DNA of 64,000 nucleotides from Cyanobacteria bacterium SZAS LIN-3 (GCA_018266215.1 JAFEAV010000002.1:62001-126000), one strand, 5' to 3'. Shown: positions 6,756 to 19,500, counted from the first letter of the stretch. Notes: a model not told the origin generated them from the sequence alone. Made by a program: numbers and translations.

Positions 6756-9700
6756 ATGCAATCAGTCGATATCCCGGTTGTCAGATCCAGTGAAACCTAC
6801 AACCTCAGACAGAGGATGATGAGCGGCAGTTTGACTCTGGCGGTTGCCGGGTCGTTCACCGGCTCCTGCGCGGCGATGGCCAACACCGGATTCGCAACGC
6901 ACGCATCGGCTCCCGCGGCGATTGTCCACCATGCCGGCGCTTCCGGATCGGCGGGGCAAGGTGCTCTGACCTTCGGTACTTCGTCGACGACCCACTCGGC
7001 GACCGCCAGCTTCACCCATAACTTGATGAACACCTGGAACAACGCTCACACGACCGTGCCGAGCCTGACCAACGCTGCTCCCGGCGTTCATGACCTCTCG
7101 CTCAACAGCGCCAAGCCCCAGTTTGACGCCAGCACACTGGCTGGTTTCCACGACATCACCATCAACATCGGTGGCAGGCAGGTACTGGTCACCGCCGGCA
7201 CCCAGCTCACCGGCGCCGAACTCGTCGCCGCTCAGCAAGTTTTGAGCAGCGGTAAACAAGAAATCATCGTCAACGGCCGTGGTGTTGCCACCGGTGGTGT
7301 GCTGGATCTGAACAACTCCACCCTCTCGGCTTTGAACACCGCCGTCGGCGGTCAAATCGGCTCCCTGTATATCTCTCACGGCGTCAAGGCTATTGACAGC
7401 CTGACCAATCTCAGTCTGCTCGGCAATTTGGTCAATATGGGCAATATCGTGCTGACCACGGACGCCGGCTCAGCTCAGACCACCGACACCATTTCCGCTG
7501 TTAACATTTATAACGGTTTTGGCGGCTCAATCACCTCAGCTATTCTTGGTGGGCTGACACCCACCAGCATCGCCCTCGATGCCAGTGTCGCTTTTTACAA
7601 CGCGGGTCATATCACCAGCGCCGGTGACCTGAGTATCTCAGCTCCGAACATCAACAACAGCGGCTTGCTCGCTGCCACCGCCGGTAATGTCAACTTCAGC
7701 GGCGGCGCCGGAAGCCCCAACATCAACTTCAACAACACCAACGGTACCGTCCAGGCTCTCAATGGTGCGATTAACTTCAACCAGGCCGGTTATGCCGGTA
7801 TCAGCAATATCAATGTACTGGGCGGCGACTTCCTCTCCAACCAGGTTAACTTCAATGCCGGTAAGGGTGACGTAAACGTCAATGTCGGCAACGTGACCGG
7901 CTCCATTAACGGAGATGCCTGCAACGCTCACGTCACGACCGCTTCCGCCGACATGGATCTGGGTAACCTCAATGTCAGCGGTGACCCTACTTATTTCAAC
8001 ACCGCCGGCAATATCTCCATCACCGGAACAGTAAACGGTAACCCCGACCTGGCAATCGTCGCCAGCGGCAACATCATCGGCAGCGGCGGCGCCCTCGATA
8101 CTTCAGCAGGCAATGGCAATCTGACATTGATTGCCGGTGCAAATTTCAGTACTACCGGTGGTTCCTCTACGACTAATACTTCAAGTGGTGCTGACACCAC
8201 ACACACCATCACTATCACGAACTCCACCAATGCCGGTAAGGGTTCGAAAACCGGTGGCTTCATCGACCTGTCGGGAGCTACCCTGACTACTAAAAATGCT
8301 CCTCTGACCGCCATCACTACCGGTAACGGCAATGTCCTGATGGTCGCGTACAAGGGCACCGGCACCAACAGCGGTTCGATTGTCGGCACCGGCACCACTA
8401 AAACCGGTGGTACTTCTAGTATCAGCGCGGGTACGGGCAACGTCACCATACTTGGCGGGGGCGCTCAACTCACAGCTCAAAACATCGTCGCTAAGAACAT
8501 CACCATCAACGCCGGTACTCCAGTCATCGATACGACCGGTACCGGGCAGATCGACATCATAAACGGCACCATTCAAGCCGGTGGTGGACTGTACACAACT
8601 CCGACACTTTCGAATACTGCTATCAACGTTGTTTCGCTCACCGCTAATGGTGGCAATGTCAATCTGGCAACTGCCGGTAAGTTTAGCGGTACTTCGGCTG
8701 CACCTATCTCGATTGCCGCTTCGAGCCTGACTTATAACGGTACGGGTGCCACAACAGCATTGTTCGCTAAATCGACTGGTGTCGGCCCTCTCACAATCAA
8801 CGCTTCGAATAACACTAGCGGCACCTTCAACCTCAAAGCCGCCGGTGACGTTGACTTTGCCGGTAATCTCACAGGCAACGGCACTGTTGTAGTGGCTGCT
8901 CCTGCCGGTCAGATCACTAATTCCGGCGGCATCATCAGCGCTAATTCCGCGACTTTGTCTTCTGCCAATAAGATCGATGTCAAAACGGCGGTCAATACAC
9001 TCTCTGTTGTTTCTTCGATCGGTTCGGTCACAGTAGACGAATCCGCTTCCACTGCTAAGTCTCTCAATCTCACTTCTGCAGGCGCGACACCCGGTCAGAC
9101 CTTCAAACTGACTTCCACTCAAACCGTGAATGTTAATGGCGGCATCACCGCCGGTGACATCGACCTGACCGAGACCGGCAGCACCAATGCTATCGGTTTG
9201 AACATCAAATCTACTCTCAACTCTTCCACCGGCAATATCTTCCTCACTACGAAGGGCACTGACACCATCCAGGGCTCTAAGCCAGTTGTCGCCACCAACG
9301 TGACGATTACCGCTGGTGGTGCTGTGGGTACGTCGGCCGCCGGCTTCCAGACCCAGGCTACAAATCTGGTCGTCAACGGTAATGCCGTGGCCAATACCAC
9401 TCCTCTAGTAAATATCAAGGACCTGTCCAAGACCACGCTTAATTTGAGCGGTGTTGCCTCCGGTCTGCCGCAGTCAATCACTGTCAACAGCGCTGCCGCT
9501 ACATTGAATGTCGGCGAGCTGAAGTTCACCAATGTCACTCTTAGCGACACCGTTGCCGCCAGCCAGATCAACATCGCCGGTGCTGCCGGTAAGGATGTCG
9601 GCAATGGCGGCGGTATCGTCAAAGTGACGGGCGCCGGCAACATCGACAACACTGGAGCCGGCACTCTCAAAGGCACTTCAGTTATTGTCAGCAGCACTGG

Positions 9701-12700
9701 TGCGAACATCGGTTCGGTCGGTAAATTGCAGGTCACTACACCTCTGTTGGCTGCTAGTGCCACCAAGGGCTCTGTGACTGCTTCCGGCGCGACCGCTATG
9801 ACACTCAATGCTGGCTCTGCTAAGACCAGCTATACAATTGATGCTCCTTCTATCACAGTAGGCGGCACCATCAGCACTACGACGACGTTGACCGGCCTTG
9901 TCAGCCTGACCGGTACTGGGGCAGGCATTTTCCAGGGTCCTGTCACTGCCGTGTTGAGCAGTGCTAATGTCCAGCTCAACACAACCGCTAATGGTGCCAG
10001 CATCGGTATCGGTACCGGTGGTCAGAGCATCCAGACTAAGGCTGTGACCTCGCTTGTTGTCAACACATTGAAGAATACAAATGCCTTCGTCACCAATACC
10101 GGCAATCTCACTCTTGCAGCCGGTGCTGACAGCACTGGTGGTACTGGTTCTTCTCTCAATCTGACATTGGCCTCCGGTAATAAGCTGACATTGGGAAGTA
10201 AGCTGGCCTTCGATAGCGTGACCATCAATGCGCCGCTCTCCTTCACGCTGGCTAATACTGGTGTCGTCAATGCCACCAATCTGACTGTTAACTCACCGAC
10301 TCAGGTATTCACCGCCGGTGGAGCTCTCAATGTGGTAGCTGGAGGTTCGCTCTCCTTGACCAGCCCGGGTATTTTGACTGTCAACGGCCCGACCAGCACT
10401 GTTAACGTCGGCGCTGGCTCCAGTCTCAATCTGTCCGGTCAATCGGGCATCACACTGGGTACGGCTGGAGCTAACGATCCGCTGAATGCCCTCATCACTG
10501 GTGTGACGCTCAATAACCTGACCATATTCACCAAGGGCGTCTTTACAGGCAACTACAGCTCGCTGGCAACATCCACTGCCCTTGCCGGCAACACGTTGTC
10601 GGTGACTGCTTCGAGTCTGAAGAACAGCGGCCCGGCCGTAGGGACACCGTTTGCACTCAATTCCAACAACGTCACTCTGGCGCTGACCGGCGGAGCTACG
10701 ACGGTACTGGGTACAGCGGCAGTCACGCCTGGGACGACTCCTAACTTCGACATAACTTCCAGCACGGCAGGCAGTTTCGTTTCGGTTACATCCGGTGGCA
10801 AGTTGGTTGTTGCTCCGGCTGGATTGAAGTTCACCGGCACCGGCAACTCCATCGCTCTCAAGGGCTTAACCCTGGATACCAATGCTGTAACCAACCCGCT
10901 GTACTTCACCACTCTCAATAAGTTTGCCAGTGTCAGCCTCCAGGCTACATCCGGTATCTTCACCGTAGGCGCCACCGGCACACAGTTGAATAACGGTATT
11001 CTGGGCGGTGCTGACGGCTTCTTCCTCACCATCTCCGCTCCGACTATCAATGTCAACAACCAACCTCTGAGCGGCACGGTGATGACATTCAACACCAATG
11101 CCTTCAATTTGAACGGCACAAGTACAGTGACTGGTGATTCTGCCACCAACTCACTGACTATTTCCGGAGCGGGCGCGCTGACCATTGGTGGTACAGGTGG
11201 TGCTAATAAGATTGGCGGTACCTACAACAACATCCAGATTGCTTCATTCCAGGCCTCCGGCGGCAACGTCAACACCGGTAAGTTGTTCACTAACTTGAAC
11301 GGCACCGGCAATATGTTGGACAACAAAACGTTGACCAATTTGACACTGTCTGCCTCCGGTAACGTGATCCTCAACAGCGCTGTTTCGACTATCGCCACGC
11401 AGGATAATGGTTCGATCTACCTGGGCGCTGCTGCTCTGTCGTATTCACCATTGATCAGCAACCCTCAGCCCTTCCTCACCTTGTCTGCTAACAAGGGCAA
11501 TGTGACGATGTACCTGGGCAGCGATTTGAAGATTGGCGCTGCTGCAGGAAATATTGACGTTCAGGTTGGGGCGACCGGGTCTGTCCTCCTCTCCTCCCAG
11601 GGCAACCTGACTATCAATGAGTCCCAGACTGTTGCCAGCGCTACCCTATTCGGTAACAACATCGCTGTTAACCAGTCAGTGACATCATCAGGTCTGTTGA
11701 ATATTCAGACCTTCCTCACTCCGACATCGACTATCACTGAAGGTGTTGGTGCGGTGCTTACGGCTAAATCGATGGTTGTATCGCAGGGATTGACCTCCAA
11801 TCCAACTGCTCTGAATATTTCGACTTCTGATTTGCACCTGCTGGGTGGCGCGCTAGCGTTCAACAATAACTTCGCTGGTAACGTGAACGTCCAGCAGGAT
11901 ATTTCAACCGGCAGTCTGTATTCCCTCAGTCTCGTGAACACGAGCGGTCTGGGTGGATCTACTTTGACCCTGGGAAGCATTTTTGCTAATTCCGGCGGCA
12001 TCAACATCGTCAACAATAACGGTACGATTTTCGTCAATAACTTCACTAACCTGAGGACTAACTTCTTTGACGTGCCTGGTGTCCCCCCAGCTGGCGGTGG
12101 CGCTGCTGTACCAGTACAGACACAAGGTGGCAACATCACTCTGCAAAACAATGATCTTGCCGGTAGCATCGTTATAGGCACTGGTTCCCAGATTATTGCC
12201 AACGGCAGAGCCGGTAGTGGTCTCGGTAATGTCTATATAGTGATGGGACCGGTGCCGACGACTTCAGTTGCAGGCACCCAGTCTTCGCCGACTCCGACGG
12301 TCAATACAACGTCCAACGGTGGTCAGATTTTCTTCACCACCACTGCCAACCCGACAGGCTCGATCACCTCACTGGGCACCAATACTCTGAACGCCAAGGG
12401 CGCCAACATCGTCTTCAACGGTGCAGGCAACAACAACGCGATCGTTCTCCTCGGCACCCAGATCATTGCTGACCCGCCCGCCGCTGGTGCTGTCTCGACG
12501 GCTGCTACACCGGCGACCACTCTGGTCAATACGACCATCGTTCCCTCTGGCACAAGCAATGTTGCGACAGTCAGTGCGCCGACGACAACCGTCTCCGCCC
12601 CAGCTGAAATCTCCAACGTCAACTGGAGCCTGCCGGCAATCACCGCTCTCAATGCCTCTCTGCACGATGGCGTCACCGCCAATGTTGCCGGTCTCTCCGA

Positions 12701-13313
12701 CAGCACAGTGCTCAGCGGCCGTGCTGGTCTCCGCGTTGCTCGCGCATCGAACGGCATGTCCGCTCATCGCGTCCTGACCGGCGGCGTTGCCACCGACGGT
12801 GTCCAGACCATGGAAGAAGGCGTCACTCTCATCTCACCTAAGGCCGATACAACGATCAAGACCGGCTTCGGCTCGGTCGACGTGGCCGCCGGTGCCGTGG
12901 CGATGATCATGTCCTACGATGGCGGTATGGCCGTCTACAACCTGCACGACACCAAGAGCGGCGCGGTTGTGGTTAAGGTCGGCGCCAACAAAGTACGTGT
13001 CAGCCCCGGCCAGAACATCGTCTTGACCAGCCGGTCGGTACGTTCGTTCGAAGACATCAACCCGGGTCAGGCAATCGCTTACCGCCGCGTGGTAGCCAAA
13101 GATTGGGGCAACGGAGTGCAGGCATTCCATTCGGAATTCAGCATCCTCTCGATGCTTCAAAACTACGGCGCTGTAAGAGAGCTGGTTAAATCTCAAGACG
13201 CTGAGACACGTAAGACTGTCGACGCCATGCTTAAGACATCGGCCATCTTGCTCCAGATCGGTGGCGAGAAGTACGAATACATGAAGGCTCCCGCTGTAAC
13301 CGCGATGAGATAA
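6756..13313 (+). CDS. Giant beta-repeat surface protein P1
   Basis: 2185 residues from the ATG at 6756 (GGAG at 6742-6745 as Shine-Dalgarno). The N-terminus is an extended signal peptide: a 20-residue n-region ending in YNLRQRMMSGSLTLA, then a hydrophobic core ending near AAMA (about residue 41). Residues about 111-255 are an N-terminal domain shared by P1-P3 (HDLSLNS...LTGAELVAAQQVL...GSLYISHGVKAIDS...NIYNGFGG). A body of over 1700 residues follows, rich in G, N, T, S and short beta strands (NGTVQALNGAINFNQ, GNISITG), as expected of a right-handed beta-helix or similar solenoid. An SGDPTYFN block sits near residue 408. Residues about 2022-2185 are a FecR-like beta domain (GFGSVDVAAGAVA...VSPGQNIVL) plus a helical tail ending VTAMR. 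There is no glycine-rich block, unlike P2-P4. Secretion and a surface or matrix role are inferred; it is not a classical FHA with a recognisable TPS domain. Confidence 0.75.
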   Translation: MQSVDIPVVRSSETYNLRQRMMSGSLTLAVAGSFTGSCAAMANTGFATHASAPAAIVHHAGASGSAGQGALTFGTSSTTHSATASFTHNLMNTWNNAHTTVPSLTNAAPGVHDLSLNSAKPQFDASTLAGFHDITINIGGRQVLVTAGTQLTGAELVAAQQVLSSGKQEIIVNGRGVATGGVLDLNNSTLSALNTAVGGQIGSLYISHGVKAIDSLTNLSLLGNLVNMGNIVLTTDAGSAQTTDTISAVNIYNGFGGSITSAILGGLTPTSIALDASVAFYNAGHITSAGDLSISAPNINNSGLLAATAGNVNFSGGAGSPNINFNNTNGTVQALNGAINFNQAGYAGISNINVLGGDFLSNQVNFNAGKGDVNVNVGNVTGSINGDACNAHVTTASADMDLGNLNVSGDPTYFNTAGNISITGTVNGNPDLAIVASGNIIGSGGALDTSAGNGNLTLIAGANFSTTGGSSTTNTSSGADTTHTITITNSTNAGKGSKTGGFIDLSGATLTTKNAPLTAITTGNGNVLMVAYKGTGTNSGSIVGTGTTKTGGTSSISAGTGNVTILGGGAQLTAQNIVAKNITINAGTPVIDTTGTGQIDIINGTIQAGGGLYTTPTLSNTAINVVSLTANGGNVNLATAGKFSGTSAAPISIAASSLTYNGTGATTALFAKSTGVGPLTINASNNTSGTFNLKAAGDVDFAGNLTGNGTVVVAAPAGQITNSGGIISANSATLSSANKIDVKTAVNTLSVVSSIGSVTVDESASTAKSLNLTSAGATPGQTFKLTSTQTVNVNGGITAGDIDLTETGSTNAIGLNIKSTLNSSTGNIFLTTKGTDTIQGSKPVVATNVTITAGGAVGTSAAGFQTQATNLVVNGNAVANTTPLVNIKDLSKTTLNLSGVASGLPQSITVNSAAATLNVGELKFTNVTLSDTVAASQINIAGAAGKDVGNGGGIVKVTGAGNIDNTGAGTLKGTSVIVSSTGANIGSVGKLQVTTPLLAASATKGSVTASGATAMTLNAGSAKTSYTIDAPSITVGGTISTTTTLTGLVSLTGTGAGIFQGPVTAVLSSANVQLNTTANGASIGIGTGGQSIQTKAVTSLVVNTLKNTNAFVTNTGNLTLAAGADSTGGTGSSLNLTLASGNKLTLGSKLAFDSVTINAPLSFTLANTGVVNATNLTVNSPTQVFTAGGALNVVAGGSLSLTSPGILTVNGPTSTVNVGAGSSLNLSGQSGITLGTAGANDPLNALITGVTLNNLTIFTKGVFTGNYSSLATSTALAGNTLSVTASSLKNSGPAVGTPFALNSNNVTLALTGGATTVLGTAAVTPGTTPNFDITSSTAGSFVSVTSGGKLVVAPAGLKFTGTGNSIALKGLTLDTNAVTNPLYFTTLNKFASVSLQATSGIFTVGATGTQLNNGILGGADGFFLTISAPTINVNNQPLSGTVMTFNTNAFNLNGTSTVTGDSATNSLTISGAGALTIGGTGGANKIGGTYNNIQIASFQASGGNVNTGKLFTNLNGTGNMLDNKTLTNLTLSASGNVILNSAVSTIATQDNGSIYLGAAALSYSPLISNPQPFLTLSANKGNVTMYLGSDLKIGAAAGNIDVQVGATGSVLLSSQGNLTINESQTVASATLFGNNIAVNQSVTSSGLLNIQTFLTPTSTITEGVGAVLTAKSMVVSQGLTSNPTALNISTSDLHLLGGALAFNNNFAGNVNVQQDISTGSLYSLSLVNTSGLGGSTLTLGSIFANSGGINIVNNNGTIFVNNFTNLRTNFFDVPGVPPAGGGAAVPVQTQGGNITLQNNDLAGSIVIGTGSQIIANGRAGSGLGNVYIVMGPVPTTSVAGTQSSPTPTVNTTSNGGQIFFTTTANPTGSITSLGTNTLNAKGANIVFNGAGNNNAIVLLGTQIIADPPAAGAVSTAATPATTLVNTTIVPSGTSNVATVSAPTTTVSAPAEISNVNWSLPAITALNASLHDGVTANVAGLSDSTVLSGRAGLRVARASNGMSAHRVLTGGVATDGVQTMEEGVTLISPKADTTIKTGFGSVDVAAGAVAMIMSYDGGMAVYNLHDTKSGAVVVKVGANKVRVSPGQNIVLTSRSVRSFEDINPGQAIAYRRVVAKDWGNGVQAFHSEFSILSMLQNYGAVRELVKSQDAETRKTVDAMLKTSAILLQIGGEKYEYMKAPAVTAMR

Positions 13314-13333
13314 GTCGTCATATAAGTGACATT

Positions 13334-13370
13334 GAGGAAGGCGGTTTCAGCAAGAAGCCGCTTTCTTCTT
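13334..13370 (+). terminator. Rho-independent terminator after P1
   Basis: GCGGTTTC (13341-13348) and GAAGCCGC (13354-13361) form an 8-bp stem with one G-U pair around a 5-base loop. The stem extends outward with weaker A-T and G-U pairs and is followed by TTTCTTCTTT. It begins about 20 bases after the P1 stop, so P1 probably ends its own transcript. Confidence 0.7.
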
Positions 13371-13460
13371 TGCTAATTAGAATAGCTTTACTTGGTCGAA
13401 AACCAGCTTCCGAGCGGGTTTTTGGCGGATGTGCATTTTCGCGCCCCAAATTTTAGACGA

Positions 13461-13480
13461 TGACAACCTGATATTTGTCA
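13461..13480. promoter_or_regulatory. Inverted repeat TGACAA-N8-TTGTCA upstream of P2
   Basis: Perfect 6-base half-sites (13461-13466 and 13475-13480) are separated by 8 bases and overlap the start of the upstream element shared with P3. The P3 copy of the element lacks the second half-site, so any operator here would be specific to P2. Confidence 0.35.
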
Positions 13481-13525
13481 GATAGCATACCGCTAAAAGC
13501 CAGTGGTGTAGCCGTTTGGCGGCAG
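13467..13525 (+). promoter_or_regulatory. Upstream element of P2, conserved with P3
   Basis: It aligns with 22282-22340 upstream of P3: CCTGATAT, a short variable spacer, ATAGCAT, then after 18-19 bases a TGGT/GTA-type block and GTTT(T)GGCG/GTTTTGCG. The element ends 44 bases before the P2 start. Position and conservation suggest a promoter plus leader. The ATAGCAT core may be the -10, but no good -35 is visible. Confidence 0.5.
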
Positions 13526-13569
13526 TCGTCCACAGGTGGTCGTGTCACAAACTTGGAGCGCAAGCCGGT

Positions 13570-16500
13570 ATGCAAAACATTCAGACCAATCCCTCGGTGA
13601 AGATTCCCGTGGAAACAGCGTTTGGACGATACAGCGCCCGGCAACGATTTCTCAGCGCTTCTCTTTCGCTGGCGGTGGCGAGTTCTGTCTCTGCGCCAGT
13701 GTCTATGTCGATTTCGATGACGGTTGCGGTCGAGTCTGCCCGGGCGAATGAACGGCCTGCCGTTCCGACTGCCGGCGGAGGATTCTGGGGGCAGGAGCAT
13801 GGCACCGGCGGCAATGCTTTTGCTCATGCTGCTGCCAGTCAGGTCGCAGCTCAGGCGGCACAGCCTCAGGCTCTCGTTAATCACGGCACCTTCGGGATCA
13901 GTCACGCGGCTTTGAACGCTGCCGCTCATCATTCCGCTTCTCAGGCCGCCGCTCTTTCTCCTGCCTGGCACGCGGCCCATTCGGCCGTGCAGGCCCTGGC
14001 CAATCAGACCGCCGCCGCCCATGACGTCAATCTCAACAGTGCTGCCGCTCTGTATGCTGCCGGTGGACTGGCAGGCTTCCACGATCTGACTCTGGATATT
14101 GGTGGCAAACAAGTCCAGGTCTTCAGCGATACCAAACTCACCGGTGCCGAGCTCGTAGCCGCCCAACAGGTCCTTGCTGACGGCGGTCAGGACATCCATT
14201 TAAACGCACGTGGCACGGCGGTCGGTGGTGTATTCGACATGAATGCCGCGGCCATATCGGCCATCAGCGATGCGGTCGGCGGCAGCATCAAATCCTTATA
14301 TATCTCCCGTGGTGTGCAGGCCATCGACTCTCTGGGCAATCTCAATTTGCTGGGCAATCTCGTCAACATGGGCTCGCTGGTCGTTGGCGCAGCACCGAGT
14401 GCCGCCAACCAGACCGTCGATGTTATTTCGGCAGCCAACATCTATAACGGCTGGGGTGGCTCCATTTCCTCCACTTCGGCGGTACTGGCCGGCCTCACTC
14501 CCACCGATATTTCGCTCATCGCCACCGGTGTTTTCTTTAACGCCGGTAATGTTTCCAGCGCCGGCAATTTGAACATCACCGCCGCCACTATCACCAACAC
14601 CTATGCCGGTCTGGCCGTGCCGACCGCCGCCACCGTGCCTGTGCTGAGCGCTGCCCAGAACGTCAATCTTTATACTTCTTCCTTCAACAACAACGGGCTG
14701 ATTGCTGCCGGCGCCGACATCAACATCATCAACAACACAACGGCCAACCTCATTGCCGCCAACGCCGGCGGCACCCTGCAGGCGCTCAACGGCAACATCA
14801 ATTTCAATGCGCCCGACTACCACGGTGCTCAGGGCATTCTCGCCACTGGTGGCAACTGGTTCTCGCAACAGCTCAACTTCAACGCCGGCACCGGCAGCAT
14901 CGACGCCAACATAAACGAAGTCACAGGCCTCATCAACGGCACCGGCTCGTCGTCACACATAACGGTTTCCACAGCCAATATGAATCTCGGTGACATCTGT
15001 ATCTCCGGTGACCCTACTTATTTCAATTCCAATGGTGACGTGACCATAACCGGCAACCTGACCGGTAATCCCGACCTGGCTATTGTCGCCAGTCGCAATA
15101 TCATCGCCAATGGCGGCTCCCTGGACACCTCGTCGAACAGCGGTAACGGCGGCACCCTGACACTTATTGCCGGCGCCAATTTCACAACTGATGGACCGTC
15201 GTCAAATTCCAGCGACACCAAGACTACTCTGACAATTACCGATTCGGTCAATCCTGGCCTTGGCTCCAAAACTGGGGGCTATATCGATCTGTCTGGAATT
15301 TTCCTGACTGGCAACAACAAGAATCTGGCGATTACATCGGTAACTACCGCCAGTACCACCGGCGTCGGTGGGGACGTTTTGATGGTGGCCTATGCGGGCA
15401 CCGGTAAAAACTCAGGCTCGATTGTCGCTAGCGAAGTACCGACTGATAACCGTCCCGGAGCAAATGCAATAGACGCAACGGGGACAAAAGGTGGCGGGGA
15501 TATAACAATCCTCGGATCCGGGCCTTTCCTCTACGGGCAAAATCTGTACGGCGGCAATATTCAGATATTGGGCGGCACGCCGCATATCAGCGGCGGCAGC
15601 GGTGCAATCAAAATACTTGACGGTACGGTGCTTCCCACCGGCGCCTCTTTCAGTCAGTTTGGTGCGACCGCTTCCAATATCAATGTCATGACCGTTGTCG
15701 GCGATAACGTGACGATGAAGACCGGCGGTTTCATTTCCACCGACGTGATTGTTGCATCCGGGGCCGGCGGCGGGGTCAACAGTAAGGGCGCCGACGGCGG
15801 TAACGTCAGTCTCACCGGCTCAGCGTTGTTCTTGAGTGGTGTGGAGGCAACCGGTGGTGGTGGCGGCGGCGGCAATGCCAGCACCGATGGCGGTGCCGGC
15901 GGAAATGGCGGCAATATCACGCTTAATTCTTCCGGACCAATCATTATTGAAGATTTCAGTCCCGCTCCCGGCTATTTGAATGTATCGGGTGGCGGCGGTG
16001 GTGGCGGCGGCGGCGGTGGCTCAGCCACGGGCGCTGCCGGAAAAGGCGGGGCTGGTGGCAAGGCCGGGACCGTGACCATCAATACAAACTCGCTTTTCTT
16101 TGCCGGTGGAGTGCTGGCCGCTGATGGCGCAGCAGGAGGCGATGGTGGCGATGGTATTGTCGGTACTGCCGGTGGTGGCGGTGGCGGCGGCGGTGGAGCC
16201 TTTGGCGGCGGCGGTGGCGGCGGTGCTGCCGGAGCTGATGCGACCGGCACGGGCAGTGCTGTCGGTGGCGGCGGTGGAGCCGGATTTTATGAAGGTGGCG
16301 GCGGTGGTGCCGGCGCGACCGGTAAGGCTGTAGTTACGGCCGGGACCGGGGGATCATCGACCGGCCAATTTAACCCTACCCCTGGCCTGGGCGGCACGAT
16401 TATCTCCGGCACAGGCATGGCCGGTACGGACGGCAGCGCCAATGCCGGCGGCGCCGGCGGCATCCCGACTGGTTCCGGATTGACCGGCGGTAAAGGCGGC

Positions 16501-19500
16501 CAGAACGGTGGAGCTACATTTGGTATCGGAGGCGGCAGCGATGCCAACGCCGGTAAAGACGGGAAAGAAATCTCGACGAAAACCGGTAGCGGAATTGTAA
16601 ACATCTCTGTCGGTGCCGCTTCTGGCTCTCTAGCCGAGCCGATTGGCATAGCCACGACCAAGCTCAATGTCACCGGGACAACCAAAAATAGCGCTCTCTT
16701 TTTGTCCGGATTCAGCGACTATACCGAAGTCACTTCCGCTAAATTTGCGGGCGGGACACTTAACGTGCTCGGTGGCAATGGTTTGACCGTAAATGGCCCA
16801 GTCAGCGGCGCCGACAACCTTCAGCTGTCCGCCTTCGGCGTACTGGATGTGAAAAACACGACAATCAGCGCCACCAATGTCAGTTTGCAGACTTTCAACA
16901 GCACGCCGACCAGCTTTGACGGCGACATCACTGTGGGTGCAGGTGCGCTTATTAAGGCTACTACGGCCAAGCTGACCGCTGAAAACAACGTTAATGCCAA
17001 CACCGAAGTCACTAACCTGTCGGTAGCTTCCGGTGGTTCTTCCGTGACTATAAACGAGTCTGCCACCGCAGGTAAGGTCCTCAATCTCCTTGCGTCCAAC
17101 GTAGGCAGTGGCGGTACGTTTACAGTCAACTCCGCCCAGCAGATTAACGTCACTCAGGGTATTACGGCATTCAACGGCACCATCAATCTAAATGAGACCG
17201 GCACGCTCTCCAAGATTGGCATCAATATAACTTCCAACCTTAATGTAGTTGCGCCGTTTACGGGTGTTAAAGGCACAGTCAATCTTGCCACAACCGGCGG
17301 CAATGCCAGCATCATCAATACGGTGCCCATCACCGCCATCGATTTGAGCATCAACGCCGATGGGGCTGTAGGCTCTTCTACTAAGGCATTTGCAACCAAT
17401 GTCACCGGTACTCTCACTGTCAACGGCAATTCACATGATTTGATTTCGATCAAGGACGCCAACATCAACGCGCCCACACTCACCGGCAAATCGACGGTCT
17501 TTGGCCAGAGTATTTCCTTTGTCAGTGCGGCAAAAAATCTATCGGTCGGCAATCTGGGCTACACCAACGTTACTTTGAATAATACATTTGCAACCGCTGG
17601 TGGTGGCGCTACCCTGACGCTCAACCCCACCGGAAGCATTGCCAATGTGATCGGCGATGGCTTCGGTACGGTCTCAATCACTACAGCAGCTGCCGAAATT
17701 GACCAGGGCAAGACCGTTACCGCGCCTGTGATCCTGGCCAAAAACCTTGTGCTCAAGAGTACCGCTGCCGACGTCGGCGGTGCCGGTTTGGGTCTCAGTG
17801 TTTCCGCATCCAGCATTTCGGCTTCCGCAGCCAAGGGTTCGGTCAGTATCCAGGACGCTATTGCGGCCAGTCTGGGTGCCGGCTCCGCGCTCAAGACCTA
17901 CAATGTCTCCGCTGATGGCTTGACCGTCGCTGGAGCAATCACCGGCGATGTTATTACCCTGACGGGGACCGGCGCCTCGGGCGTGGTGCTCAATGCCAAT
18001 GTCGGTGCGACCAAATCGACAACCGTCAATATCATCGGCGGCTCCGGCATCACCCAGAACAGCAAGGCTGTCGCTACCGGCCTGACTGTCAATCTCAAGG
18101 CCAACTCCAGCGGCGATATCGGTACAGCTGGTCAATCTATTTTGACCAAGGCCGGCACGACTCTGACTGTTGTCGGATCAAATAACGGTCAGGCTTTCGT
18201 CAAACAAACCGGCTCGGTGGCCATCGGCACGAGCGTCGGCACCGGCTCTAGCGTTCTGAATCTCACCGGCACCGGTAATCTCAATATCAAGGGCGCGGTC
18301 TCGTTCGGTGCGATCAATCTGACAGCTCCTGTTGTGGAAGTATTTTCCGGTGGCGGCAGTCTCGGCACCCTCAACGGCTTGACCGTGACGGCCCCTGTCG
18401 TCAAGTTCGACAGCGGCAGCACTTCTATCATCGCCGGTGGCGCTACCTTCAAAAGTGCCTCAGGTCTGGCGATAAGCGGAAGCGATGCGGCTCTCACCGT
18501 TGCCGGCTCCCTGACCCTGGGGGGTACGGTGGGTGGCAAGCAGACTACGAGCATCACCCTGGGTGATGCCAAAACTGGAGCCAATAATCCTCTGGCTACA
18601 GAGCTGAATAAGACTCTAAGCGCTATTACTGTCAATACGACCGGCAACTTTACCGGCTCGTTGCAGAAGATTGCCACTGATGATACGGCCCTGGGTGGCA
18701 AGATCGATATCACCGCCGCCAAAATAGTCAATGTCAATGCCGTGCCTTCGTTGGCGCCGATTGTAATTTCGGCTGATGCTACAGCCGGACCTGCCGGCAA
18801 GGTCATCCTCAACCTCACCGGCACTCAATCCGTCTCTCTCGGCGTTGGCACAGTCGCTAAAGGCGATCCGCAAATTACGATCAGCACCAGTGGTGGTACC
18901 GGAGGCGGGACTGTTTCCGTGAGCAGCGCTGGACTTCTGACTGTAGACAACGGTGGTGTTGCGCAGTCCGGTACCGCTCGCAACCTCACCCTCATTGGTG
19001 CAAAGGGCCTGTCGGTAACTGATGCCAATCTGCTCAAAACAAATCTCAATAGTCTGACCCTGAGCTCCGGCTCTACCAAAGCTTTCACCATCGGTGAGGG
19101 TGCAGTCCCGGTCAACGGTACTGCCGGTGATATCGTCGCTTCGTCCGTGGACATAAACGCGGGCGGAGGCATAGTGCTTGCGAAAACTCATACGATTGCC
19201 GCGACAGTAGGCTCGACTTTCTCCAACGATACCGGCGCTCTGACCATTACAGGCGACGATAAGAGCATCACTCCCGGGCTGGCACTGGCGCTCTCTGCCA
19301 AGGGCGCTATCAGTCTCGGCGACATCAAAAATGGCGGCATTAACAATCCGCTCAGTGACATCGGCAATGAAACACTGGACTCGTTGTCGATTACTGCCGG
19401 TGGCAATTTCACCGGCAATTATCCTGTTATCGCCCTCAAGCCGGGCGGCGTGATGAGCATCACCGCCACCAACATAGTCAATGTCGGTTCCAATCCTCTT

